NCBI GenBank assembly: GCA_007123425.1
Contig: SKLC01000079.1
Coordinates: forward strand, 1-52,857
DNA: 52,857 nt
Source of the DNA: Nitriliruptoraceae bacterium
Lineage (GTDB): Bacteria > Actinomycetota > Nitriliruptoria > Nitriliruptorales > Nitriliruptoraceae
Direction: 5' to 3'
Below the pieces are notes generated by a model. The model did no database searches and was not told the DNA's origin. It saw nothing but the letters and a program-made list of their open reading frames with translations. This document shows, in pieces, positions 8,189 to 16,158 of this stretch. Within the stretch, counting starts at the first letter, position 1. Every line of letters starts with the position of its first letter. A program made the position numbers and the translations under genes.

Positions 8189-9889
8189 TCAGCCGGTCGG
8201 CTCCGGCCGCTCACCGGCCACCGGAGCATCGTCGCGAACCTGGGCATCGTCGCGCGTCGGGGCATCGTCGCGCACCGGGGGCTCGTGGGAGACCGGGGGC
8301 TCGCCGGCGACCAGCGCCTCGGGCCGGGGTGGCTCGCTGGGCCGGGGGACCTTCTCGCTCTGCAGGCCGCGGAGCAGTGCGAAGACCATCGCGAACACCA
8401 TGATGAAGATCGGCAGCCCGATCACGGTGATCACCTGCTGCAGTGCTTCCAGTCCGACCTCGCCCGCCAGGGCGATCAGCGATCCGGCCAGGACGCCCTC
8501 CGAGACGCCCCAGAAGACCCGCTGGCGAACCGGCCCGGGGTCCTCGTCACCCGTGCAGAGGATGTCGACGACCAGCGATGCGGAATCCGAGGACGTCGCG
8601 AAGAAGATCGCCACGATCACCACGGCCAGCCCCTGGATGAGCGCGGTGGCCGGGAAGCTCTCGAAGAACGTGAACATCGCGAACTCGGGGCCCAGGCCGA
8701 CCGCCTCGGTGATCGGGCCACCGGTGCCGCCTATCCCGTCGATGTCCATCGCCGACCACCCGAAGACGGCGAACCAGACCAGGGTGAACAGCGAGGGTGC
8801 GAACAGCACCCCCATCACGAACTCGCGGATGGTGCGCCCCTTGGAGATGCGGGCGACGAAGATGCCGATGAACGGCGACCACGTCACCGTCCAGGCCCAG
8901 TAGAAGACCGTCCAGTTGCCCTGCCAGCCCCAGCCGTCCTCGCGCGTGTAGGTCGCGAGCGTGTCGTTCCAGAACGACAGCGGCACGATGTTCGACAGGT
9001 AGAGCCCGAAGGTCTCGATGATGCCGCGGATCAGGAACACCGTCGACCCGGTGAGCAGCACGAACACCATCAGACCGACGGCCATGCCGATGTTGAGGTT
9101 CGACAGCCGCTTGATGCCCTTGTCGAGCCCGGCGACGATCGAGCCGACCGCGACCGCGGTGAGCACGGCGATGATGGTCAGCTTCGCCGGCACGTTGTCG
9201 GGGACGCCCAGCAGCTCGGTGAGTCCGGCGTTGATCTGCGAGGTGCCCAGGCCGATGGAGACGGCGACCCCGAACAGGGTGCCCAGGATCGCGAAGACGT
9301 CGATGGTGCGACCCAGCGGCCCGTGGATGCGCTCCTTGAGGAAGGGGTAGAACACCGAGCTGACCCGCATCGGCAGCTGGTGGCGGTAGATGAAGTAGGC
9401 GAACGCGAGACCGGGCAGTGTGAAGATCGTCCAGGTGTGCAGGCCCAGGTGGTAGAGCGAGAAGCTCATGGCGTCCGTGGCGGCCTCGGGCGAGAACGGC
9501 TCGACGCCTGCGACCGGCGGCTCGGAGAAGTGGATGATGGGTTCGGCCACGCCCCAGAACATCAGCACCGTCCCGATGCCGCCCGCGAACAGCATCGTGA
9601 ACCAGGAGACGTTGCCGTAGGCGGGCTTGGCCTGCGGGCCGCCGAGACGCACGTTGCCGTAGCGGCTGAGCGCGACCCAGAGCAGGAAGGCGAGCCAGAC
9701 GGACACGCCGATGATGAAGAACCACCCCAGGTTCTCCACGATCCAGGCACGCCCCTCCAGGAAGGCCTCGCCGACCTGATCGGGGATCAACACCAACACG
9801 ACCAGGAACAGCACCATCAGCCCCGCCGCCCAGAAGAAGATCCTGGGCTCGGTCCGCAGCCCCAGCCTCGTCGCGAGCCTCTCGAGCAT
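8189..9889 (-). CDS. BCCT family transporter
   Basis: 566 residues from the ATG at 9889, preceded by GGGAGGGAG about 7 nt upstream. Twelve hydrophobic helices, LMFWGVAEP (about 109-117), and the family signature around NWTVFYWAWTVTWSPF (325-340) followed by ARISKGRTIREF identify a betaine/choline/carnitine transporter. The aromatic box differs from BetP: the YHLGLHTWTIF stretch has Leu148 and Phe156 where BetP has W189 and Y197, and Thr334 replaces W374, while W153 (BetP W194) is kept. Substrate may therefore not be glycine betaine. The C-terminal ~60 residues are an acidic, Pro-rich cytoplasmic tail with repeated RDDA units, possibly an osmosensory extension. Likely a plasma-membrane uptake system for a compatible solute. 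Confidence 0.9.
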   Translation of the reverse strand: MLERLATRLGLRTEPRIFFWAAGLMVLFLVVLVLIPDQVGEAFLEGRAWIVENLGWFFIIGVSVWLAFLLWVALSRYGNVRLGGPQAKPAYGNVSWFTMLFAGGIGTVLMFWGVAEPIIHFSEPPVAGVEPFSPEAATDAMSFSLYHLGLHTWTIFTLPGLAFAYFIYRHQLPMRVSSVFYPFLKERIHGPLGRTIDVFAILGTLFGVAVSIGLGTSQINAGLTELLGVPDNVPAKLTIIAVLTAVAVGSIVAGLDKGIKRLSNLNIGMAVGLMVFVLLTGSTVFLIRGIIETFGLYLSNIVPLSFWNDTLATYTREDGWGWQGNWTVFYWAWTVTWSPFIGIFVARISKGRTIREFVMGVLFAPSLFTLVWFAVFGWSAMDIDGIGGTGGPITEAVGLGPEFAMFTFFESFPATALIQGLAVVIVAIFFATSSDSASLVVDILCTGDEDPGPVRQRVFWGVSEGVLAGSLIALAGEVGLEALQQVITVIGLPIFIMVFAMVFALLRGLQSEKVPRPSEPPRPEALVAGEPPVSHEPPVRDDAPTRDDAQVRDDAPVAGERPEPTG

Positions 9890-10228
9890 GCCCCGCTCCC
9901 TCCCGCTGTGCCGGACGGCTACCCGGGCCCCTCCCGACCCGGCCGCGCGACCGAAGACGCAGCATGAACCCGGGCGGAGTGATTGTCCAGGGAAAACACG
10001 CGCATCGCCGCCCACGTCACGAGAAGCCGGGATGGCCTCGCTGCGAGGGCGTCACCCGACACAGAGCCATCACCGACCCGCGTCGAGGAACGCCTCGTTG
10101 CAGGGGCGGATCCTTCGCCGATGGCCGCGAGCTCCGGCGATCGGGACCTTCGCCTCTTGTCCCCGTATGTGCATCCCGATCTGCTGAGCGCACTGGGGCT
10201 GCTGCCCCGTGCCGTGTGGAGAACCGCG
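9890..10228. other. Intergenic, divergent promoter region
   Basis: 339 bases between the BCCT gene and the serine hydrolase gene if the latter starts at 10229. The hydrolase frame stays open leftward to 9983, but the extra ~80 residues show no family similarity. No operator or RNA recognised. Confidence 0.45.
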
Positions 10229-11386
10229 ATGTCCCTCCCCCAGCCCCCTGCCACCATCCCGAGCCCCGACAACCAGGCGGAGGCGGACGTCGACAGGCGC
10301 CTGTCCGCCCTGCTCGACCGAACGCGCTCGCGGCGCGACCTCCACCACGCGATGCTCGCTGTGACCACGGGTGACGGCACCCGACACTGGAGCGGTGCCA
10401 CCGGGGCGGCAGACGCGCACGGCACGCAGCTGCAGCCGGAGACCCCGTTCTTCGTCGCCAGCATCACCAAGAGGTTCATCGCCACCCTGGTCCTGCAGGC
10501 CTCCGAGCGGGGCGAGCTCGGACTCGACGACCGGATCGTCGACCACCTCCCCGCTGAGGTCACCGCCGGGCTGCACGTGCACAAGGGCGTCGACCACACG
10601 CCGGCGATCACGATCCGGCACCTGCTCAGCCACACCTCCGGGCTGCCCGACTACTTCGACAAGCCCAAGTCGGGCGGGCCGAGCCTGTTCCGGCAGCTGG
10701 CAGCTGGGCACGACGTCGGCTGGACCTTCGACGATGTGGTCCGCATGACCCGCGAGGAGCACAGTCCCCACTTTGCGCCGCAGGATCTCACCTCCCCCCG
10801 ACAGCGCGCCCGCTACTCCGACACCGGCTTCCAGCTGCTGATCGCCATCGTCGAACGGGCCACGGGCCAGCCCTTCGCTGCGCTGCTGACCGAACGCGTC
10901 CTCACCCCGCTCGGGCTCGAGCACACCTGGCTGCCCGGCCGGTCCCAGCCGGCCGCGCCCACCGTCGCGCCCGCACCCGTGTGCGCCAAGAAGCAGCCGC
11001 TCGAGCTGCCCGAGATGCTGGAGTCCTGCAACGACCTGATCTCGACCACCGGCGACCTGCTGGCCTTCCAACGGGCCCTGATCGCCGGAGCGCTGTTCGA
11101 GCGCCCGGCCACCACGGCGCTGCTCACCGAGCGCTCCAACCTGCTGCGCAACATGATCCCCAACCGCTACGGCCTGGGGACCTGGATCTTCCGCGTGAGC
11201 CGCCTCGCCGGCCCCGGCCGCCGGCCGGTCACCCTGGTCGGCCACGCCGGCGTCACCGGGACCTGGCTGTTCCATTGCCCCGAGCTCGACCTCCACCTCG
11301 CCGGCACGATCGATCAGAGCACCTTCTTCGCCCGTAGCGCCCCGTTCCAGATCATGGCCAGGATCCTGCGTGCGTGGGATGGCTGA
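10229..11386 (+). CDS. Serine hydrolase, beta-lactamase class C/penicillin-binding-protein fold
   Basis: 385 residues from the ATG at 10229 (GGAGA about 7 nt upstream). Contains the three motifs of the beta-lactamase (PF00144) superfamily: SxxK as S78-I-T-K81, Y-S-D in ARYSDTGFQ as the YxN equivalent, and GHAGVTG as the KTG-box equivalent. HLLSHTSGLPDYF is a typical family block. No signal peptide or membrane helix is seen with this start, so it is probably a cytoplasmic esterase or D-aminopeptidase-type enzyme rather than a secreted beta-lactamase; substrate unknown. Its last 17 nt overlap the next gene, indicating translational coupling. Confidence 0.8.
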   Translation: MSLPQPPATIPSPDNQAEADVDRRLSALLDRTRSRRDLHHAMLAVTTGDGTRHWSGATGAADAHGTQLQPETPFFVASITKRFIATLVLQASERGELGLDDRIVDHLPAEVTAGLHVHKGVDHTPAITIRHLLSHTSGLPDYFDKPKSGGPSLFRQLAAGHDVGWTFDDVVRMTREEHSPHFAPQDLTSPRQRARYSDTGFQLLIAIVERATGQPFAALLTERVLTPLGLEHTWLPGRSQPAAPTVAPAPVCAKKQPLELPEMLESCNDLISTTGDLLAFQRALIAGALFERPATTALLTERSNLLRNMIPNRYGLGTWIFRVSRLAGPGRRPVTLVGHAGVTGTWLFHCPELDLHLAGTIDQSTFFARSAPFQIMARILRAWDG

Positions 11387-12233
11387 TCCGGGCACGCGGC
11401 CCGTGCCCCGGCACCGTCACGGCCGCCGACGTGCCGCCTGCACGCTCGGTGGGGCCGCTGCGCTGGTCGGCGTCGGATGGGTCGGGCTGCGCACCGCGCC
11501 GAAAGCGCTGCCCGACACCCGGCTCACCGCCGGACCCATCACGACCATTGCCGTGCCCGACGGCCTGCCGGCACCCGTGGACCGGTTCTATCGGACGCTC
11601 TACGGCGACGAGGTGCCCATCGTCGAGACCGCGGTGATCAGCGGGCGCGGCCAGATGCGCATCAGCGGCATCACCTTCCCGGTGCGCTACCGGTTCAGCC
11701 ACGTCGCCGGCCACCACTACCGCCACCACATCGAGGTGACCTGGTTCGGCCGTCGCCTGCTCACCGTCGACGAGTGGTTCCTCGACGGGACCGCCCGGCT
11801 CGAGCTGCCGTTCGCGATGATGGAGGGCCCGAAGATCGATCAGGGCGCCAATCTGGCGCTGTGGGCGGAGGCAGGCTGGTTCCCCTCCATCTGGGTGACC
11901 GACCCCCGGTCCGGCTGGGAGTCGATCGATGCGACCTCGGCGCGTCTGCTGGTGCCCTTCGGCGACGAGACCGAGGAGCTCCTCCTCACCTTCGATGCCG
12001 AGACGGGGCTGCTGAGGCGCATGGCGTCGATGCGCTACAAGGGGCAAGAGGCGGAGCACAGGACCCTCTGGCTCAACGAGGCCCGGGACTGGGACATCCT
12101 CGACGGTGCGCCAGCGCCGAGAACCACCACGGTGACCTGGGCGGATGAGGGCACCCCGTGGGCCCGCCTACGCACCGAGGAGGTCATCCTCAACGCCGAC
12201 CTCGAGCGCTACATCGGGGCCCACGGCCCGTAG
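11370..12233 (+). CDS. DUF6544-like conserved protein
   Basis: 287 residues from the GTG at 11370, with AGGA 6 nt upstream; an internal ATG at 11379 is an alternative. Overlaps the serine hydrolase by 17 nt. An Arg-rich N-terminus (residues 8-21) precedes a single hydrophobic segment (about 23-41), so it is membrane-anchored or exported. The body starts PDGLPAPVDRFYRTLYG and contains ANLALWAEAGWFPS and DPRSGWESIDATSARL, a pattern recalled from DUF6544-type proteins that are rich in beta strands. Role unknown. The overlap links it functionally to the serine hydrolase. Confidence 0.6.
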   Translation: MRGMADPGTRPVPRHRHGRRRAACTLGGAAALVGVGWVGLRTAPKALPDTRLTAGPITTIAVPDGLPAPVDRFYRTLYGDEVPIVETAVISGRGQMRISGITFPVRYRFSHVAGHHYRHHIEVTWFGRRLLTVDEWFLDGTARLELPFAMMEGPKIDQGANLALWAEAGWFPSIWVTDPRSGWESIDATSARLLVPFGDETEELLLTFDAETGLLRRMASMRYKGQEAEHRTLWLNEARDWDILDGAPAPRTTTVTWADEGTPWARLRTEEVILNADLERYIGAHGP

Positions 12234-12285
12234 GGCCTCCACGACAGCGCCGACCCAGAGGTGTCAGGCCCCAGGGAGCACCAGT

Positions 12286-12310
12286 TGGGCCGACAGCGTC
12301 AGCTGGCCCA
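12286..12310 (+). terminator. Possible terminator hairpin
   Basis: Inverted repeat TGGGCC / GGCCCA with a 13-nt loop, 53 nt after the DUF6544-like gene stop and before the next ribosome-binding site. No U-tract. Confidence 0.3.
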
Positions 12311-12403
12311 CCAGGCCAGGGCCCTTGGACCCTCGGCGCGGGGCACGGCGCGGCGCATGATGAATCGGATCCGAGATCGCGGACTCGATCGAGGAGGTTC
12401 ATC

Positions 12404-12802
12404 GTGGCCACCACGACACCTGTCTCCACCGCCCAGACGGTGGCCCTGCAGCGCATCGCGGCGGGGATCTCGCTGTTGATCGCGGTGCTCTACGGACTGA
12501 TCTGGGCCGGGGTGCTCACCGTCGTGACAGAGGCGGAGGTCGGCGAGCTCGGGATCCTCGGAATCGCGGGCCTGGTGTTCCTGGCGTTGGCCGCGCTGCT
12601 GTGGCGGTTCGCCAGCCGGATCCTGTGGGTCGCTACCGCCGTGCTCCAGGTGGGGATGATCTGGATGTACGTGGCGATCGGCGCCGAGCGGGACCCGGCC
12701 TTCGAGGTCTGGGGCATCACGATCCGGGTCGCGCAGGTGGCACTGATCGGCGTGCTGATCGCGCTCATCGTGCGCACCACGCGCCAGCGGAAGCGAGCAT
12801 GA
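12404..12802 (+). CDS. Small four-helix membrane protein
   Basis: 132 residues from the GTG at 12404, preceded by GAGGAGG with a 6-nt gap. Four hydrophobic segments (about 15-38, 45-62, 68-88 and 102-122) and a basic tail RTTRQRKRA. No catalytic motif and no recognised family. Overlaps the next gene by 4 nt (ATGA), so the two are co-translated and may form one membrane complex. Confidence 0.65.
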   Translation: MATTTPVSTAQTVALQRIAAGISLLIAVLYGLIWAGVLTVVTEAEVGELGILGIAGLVFLALAALLWRFASRILWVATAVLQVGMIWMYVAIGAERDPAFEVWGITIRVAQVALIGVLIALIVRTTRQRKRA

Positions 12803-13686
12803 GCACGACCCGACGACCGTCCACGCAGCCGCTGTCGCGGAGCGTCGACGACGGAGCCGGACATCCAGCCCCGTTGGCCTACACGCTGCTCCTGGCGGGC
12901 ATCATGGTGGCCGCAGCCCTCTACGGCCTGCTGATGGACGGCGCCTACCGGGCCCCGGAGGGAGTCCGGCCGACCCTGCCGGAGACATTGCGCGGCCAGG
13001 ACGTCGTGAATCTGCTCGCTGCCGTGGCGCTCGTCTGGGGTGGCCTGCGCGCCCGCGCGGGGCAGCTGCTCGGGCACGTCGTGTGGCTCGCGATCTGCCT
13101 CTACATCTCCTACACGTACCTGATGTACGTCGTCGCGCCCTACAACGATGCGCTGCTGCTCTACATCGCCGGTATCGGGCTGGGCACCTACGGCCTGGTC
13201 CACGGGCTGGTGCGCCTGCGCGAACGGGCGGTCGCGGAAGCGTTCGCGGACCTCCCCCGGCGAGGGCTCGCCTGGTTCCTGCTCGCCCTGGCCGGATTGT
13301 TCGCCACGATGTGGATCGTCGACATCCTCTCGGTCTGGCCTGGAGGCGTGCCCGAGGGGCTGTTCACCTACGACATCCCGAGCATCGTGCACGTGCTCGA
13401 TCTCGGCATCGTGCTGCCTCTGCTGGCCATCACCGGCGTGATGCTGCTGCGCAGCCATCCGATCGCCCCCGTGCTCGCCGTGATGCTGCTCGTCAAGACG
13501 CTGACGCTGGGACTGGCCCTGCTCTCGATGAACGCCTTCATCGCCGCGTCGGCCGGGCTGACCGATCCGAGCGAGCCGGCGATCTGGAGCGTGGTGGTCG
13601 CCGTGAGCCTGGCGTGGCTGGTGTTCGTGCTGCGTCGCATGCGCGAGCCGCAGGGACCGTGGCTGCGGCCATCGATCTGGGCGTGA
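12799..13686 (+). CDS. Polytopic membrane protein, unknown family
   Basis: 295 residues starting at the ATG that overlaps the preceding stop codon (ATGA); GGAAG lies upstream. Seven or eight hydrophobic helices (first about 26-47, last about 262-282), with aromatic-rich ICLYISYTYLMYVVAPYND in the third and a charged cytoplasmic loop RLRERAVAEAFADLPRR. No transport or enzyme motif recognised. Best described as the second subunit of a two-gene membrane unit with the 132-residue protein. Confidence 0.65.
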   Translation: MSTTRRPSTQPLSRSVDDGAGHPAPLAYTLLLAGIMVAAALYGLLMDGAYRAPEGVRPTLPETLRGQDVVNLLAAVALVWGGLRARAGQLLGHVVWLAICLYISYTYLMYVVAPYNDALLLYIAGIGLGTYGLVHGLVRLRERAVAEAFADLPRRGLAWFLLALAGLFATMWIVDILSVWPGGVPEGLFTYDIPSIVHVLDLGIVLPLLAITGVMLLRSHPIAPVLAVMLLVKTLTLGLALLSMNAFIAASAGLTDPSEPAIWSVVVAVSLAWLVFVLRRMREPQGPWLRPSIWA

Positions 13687-13713
13687 CCACCCAATCTGTC
13701 CCAGACGCCGGGA

Positions 13714-13968
13714 ACGCACAGCCCGTGGACCTGCACGACCCCCGACGACGACCACCTGTCGCGAGACGTCCTCGAGCTGACCCGGTCGGTTCCCACCGAG
13801 CTCTGGGGCCGCGACGATCTCGCCCTCGGCGAGATGTGGAACTCCAACTCGGTCATCTCGTGGTTGCTGGAGCGGGCAGGGATCTCCACCCATGGGATCC
13901 ACCCACCGCCAGGTGGTCGGGCGCCCGGCTGGCACGCCGGACGAGCGCTGGCTCTGGCGTTGTGGTGA
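13714..13968 (+). pseudogene. Remnant of a conserved actinobacterial hypothetical gene (C-terminal part)
   Basis: The + frame directly after the preceding stop reads SPWTCTTPDDDHL, then ELWGRDDLALGEMWNSNSV, ISWLLERAGI and PPPGGRAPGWHAGRALAL before a TGA at 13966. This has the composition and motif density of a real protein end (conserved-looking WNSNSV and GGRAPGW) but no start codon or ribosome-binding site in frame. It looks like a truncated C-terminal fragment of a hypothetical family whose N-terminal half is gone. The rest of 13687-14015 holds nothing recognisable. Confidence 0.45.
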
Positions 13969-14015
13969 TGTGCGACCAGGGCCATTGCTCCTCGGCTCGG
14001 GCTCCACCCTCGGGG

Positions 14016-15089
14016 TCAGGGCCGCACGGTGACGACCACCGACAGGTCGGGGGGCGGGGTGTCGTGGGAGAGCAGGCGCTGGTAGAGCCGGTGGTAGTCG
14101 GCCACCAGCCGGGGCGCGTCGAAGCGTTCGAGGACGACCTGTCGGCAGTCGGCCGGTGCGAGGGTCACGGCGCGTGCGGCCGCGTCGGTGAACGCCGCCA
14201 GATCGCCGGGCGTCACGAGCAGCCCGTTGCGTCCGTGCTCGATCACCTCGGGCAGGGCCCCGTGGGCGAAGGCCACCACCGGGGTGCCGCAGGCGTTGGC
14301 CTCGATCGGGACGAGCCCGAAGGGCTCGGGCCAGGTGATGGGAAACAGCACCGCTGCCGCCTCGCCCAGCAGAGCGCACTTGTCAGCGTGGCTGGCCACC
14401 TCGACGAGCTCGACCTCGCCGCGCTCGATGGCGGGGGCGATGTGGGCCGCGAAGTAGTCCTGCTCGTCGGCCTGGTTGACCTTTATGGCCATCTTCAGCC
14501 GCCGACCCAGCCGGCGGGCGACCTCGATGGCGAGCTCGGGCCCCTTCTCCGCCGCGGCCCGCCCCGCGTAGGCCAGATGCTCGCCCTTGACGGCCACATA
14601 GGGGTGGGCGGCGACGTCGACGGCGTTGTGCACCGTCGACGCCAGACGGATACCTGCCGGGGTGCGTGCGGCCTGGTCGCGGCTGATGGCCACCAGATGA
14701 ACGCGGTCGCTGACGCGCCGCGCGAGCTCGGCGGTGGCGGCCGTCCAGCGGCCGTGCAGGGTGTGCACCACCGGGGTGCCATCGACGACCGCGCCCACGG
14801 CCAGCCCCAGCCGCGTGTGATTGTGGATGAGGTCCACCTCGCCCCGGTGCGCGAAGCCGGCCAGCACGTGGCTGAGCTCGAGCTCGGGATCACCCAGCTC
14901 CCGCGTCGGAGGCGAGTCGAAGGTGGGGATTAGGTGGCCGGCGGTCTGCGACCCGCCCGCGGCCACCAACCAGACCTCGTGGCCCTGGGCGATGAGCCCC
15001 TCGGTCAGCAGCGACACCACCTGCTCGGCGCCCCCGTAGCCGGAGGGCGGCACCGTGAACCACGGCGGGGCGATCTGCAGGATCCGCAC
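14016..15089 (-). CDS. GT4 family glycosyltransferase
   Basis: 357 residues from the GTG at 15089, which has a perfect AGGAGG 5 nt upstream. N-terminal Rossmann domain begins RILQIAPPWFTVPPSGYGGAE, with the Gly-rich acceptor loop GYGGAE typical of GT-B enzymes. The C-terminal domain has AYAGRAAAEKGPELAIE and the sugar-nucleotide site WPEPFGLVPIEANACGTP (E-x7-E type). Expected to transfer a sugar from a nucleotide-sugar donor to a cytoplasmic or membrane-face acceptor, such as a glycolipid or glycoside; donor and acceptor cannot be read. Lies 33 nt downstream of the Bpa-like small gene on the same strand, so the two probably share a transcript. Confidence 0.88.
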   Translation of the reverse strand: MRILQIAPPWFTVPPSGYGGAEQVVSLLTEGLIAQGHEVWLVAAGGSQTAGHLIPTFDSPPTRELGDPELELSHVLAGFAHRGEVDLIHNHTRLGLAVGAVVDGTPVVHTLHGRWTAATAELARRVSDRVHLVAISRDQAARTPAGIRLASTVHNAVDVAAHPYVAVKGEHLAYAGRAAAEKGPELAIEVARRLGRRLKMAIKVNQADEQDYFAAHIAPAIERGEVELVEVASHADKCALLGEAAAVLFPITWPEPFGLVPIEANACGTPVVAFAHGALPEVIEHGRNGLLVTPGDLAAFTDAAARAVTLAPADCRQVVLERFDAPRLVADYHRLYQRLLSHDTPPPDLSVVVTVRP

Positions 15090-15122
15090 GTGCGCCTCCT
15101 GTCTCCCCCCGGTCGCCGGTGG

Positions 15123-15362
15123 TCAGAGATAGTGGCCGGGCTGGCTGCCCGGCAGCTCGTTGGCCTGTTGCGCACGCATCCGGGCCAGCTGCTGCTGGGC
15201 GGCCATCTGCTGGGTGGAGGCGATGCGCAGCAGCCGTGCTGGCTCCTCCACCTCCTCGCGCGGCCCGTCCGCCTGGCCGGGGTCCGGGGCCACGAACCGG
15301 GCGCCGCCGGCGCCGGACTCGATCGGCTGGTGCGTGTCGGGGGTGGGCGCTCTCTGCCGCAT
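15123..15362 (-). CDS. Short Bpa (DUF2587)-like protein lacking the helical core
   Basis: 79 residues from the ATG at 15362, with GGAG 8 nt upstream; the open frame runs on upstream but with low-complexity sequence. A disordered Pro/Gly/Asp N-terminus (1-35) leads to EEVEEPARLLRIAS (36-49), which matches the EQPAKVMRIGS entry helix of the bacterial proteasome activator Bpa. It then jumps directly to TQQMAAQQQLARMRAQQ (50-66), matching the FAQQMAARAQLEQMR exit helix, and ends PGHYL, matching the proteasome-docking GQYL tail. About 100 residues that form Bpa's ring-building bundle are missing. It may be a decayed Bpa paralogue or a genuine small protein carrying only the proteasome-binding tail. 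Family match is from memory of Bpa sequences. Confidence 0.55.
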   Translation of the reverse strand: MRQRAPTPDTHQPIESGAGGARFVAPDPGQADGPREEVEEPARLLRIASTQQMAAQQQLARMRAQQANELPGSQPGHYL

Positions 15363-15668
15363 GTCGCTCGCTCCAGGTCGTTCGTCGCTTCGGCCCGGGC
15401 CGGGGAGTCCCCTCCAGGGTGGGACGACTCGACGACGGACGGCAGGGCCCAACGCCCCCTCATCGTCAGCGCGCATGCCCATGGCCGCCGACCACCCGGC
15501 CACGACCGGCCACGGCGGGCTCCGTGCGGCCACCGCCGGGCGCCGGTGCGTTGCGCTGCTGCGCGCCGCGTGTGGGGATGGTGCTCGGAGCCGGTGTGAC
15601 GTTCGGCTCTACGGATCCCGCCTGGCGACGGTCACGATGGATGCACGCCCCCTGGACGGTCAGGCGCC
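15363..15668. other. Intergenic, divergent promoter region
   Basis: 306 bases between the Bpa-like gene (leftward) and the pseudo-receiver gene (rightward). No promoter, repeat or RNA could be recognised; frames across it are Pro/Arg/Ala-rich and unlike coding sequence. Confidence 0.4.
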
Positions 15669-16112
15669 GTGGAGAGTGAGCAGGAGATGTCGATTCCCGG
15701 TGCGCGCGATCGCGGTTCGGAGCCGCCGGCCTGGGGAGCCCGCACAGGGCAGCGACGCGTGCTCATCGAACATGCGGATGCCGGCACGCGGCAGCGGCTC
15801 GAGGCCGGCCTGCGCGCCCGTGGCTACGACACGCTCGCCTGCCCCGGCCCAGATCAACGTGACGGCTGCCCCCTTCTGGGACAGACGATCTGCCCCGCCG
15901 TCGCCCAGGCAGACGTCGTGGTCACCGGCCTGGCCGACGACGGCCCCGGGCGGGTGGTCGCCACCACCATCCGCTACCACTACCCGGACCGCCCCCTCCT
16001 GATCGAGGCTGGCCCGGGGGTTCGACGCAATCTCGACCCGACGCTGCACGGCCATCTGGTGGAGCGCCTCGAGGTCGACGACATCGCGGCCATGGCCGAG
16101 GCGATGGGCTGA
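15669..16112 (+). CDS. Receiver-like (pseudo-REC) conserved protein with three cysteines
   Basis: 147 residues from a GTG at 15669; the ATG at 15687 is an equal candidate, and neither has an ideally spaced ribosome-binding site. After a polar N-terminus the sequence RVLIEHADAGTRQRLEAGLRARGYD reads like the first beta-alpha unit of a response-regulator receiver. The segment that follows carries three Cys (C-x7-C-x7-C: ACPGPDQRDGCPLLGQTICPA). ADVVVTGL stands where the phospho-acceptor strand would be, and RPLLIEAGPG resembles a late strand. The phosphorylation Asp and the conserved Lys are not evident, so phosphotransfer is unlikely; the cysteines could bind a metal or sense redox state. It precedes the ATP-grasp gene by 46 nt and is probably co-transcribed with it. 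Confidence 0.6.
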   Translation: MESEQEMSIPGARDRGSEPPAWGARTGQRRVLIEHADAGTRQRLEAGLRARGYDTLACPGPDQRDGCPLLGQTICPAVAQADVVVTGLADDGPGRVVATTIRYHYPDRPLLIEAGPGVRRNLDPTLHGHLVERLEVDDIAAMAEAMG

Positions 16113-16158
16113 CAGCACCGCAGCACCGGGCTCTGGCGCGTCCCCGAGAGGAAGCTCG

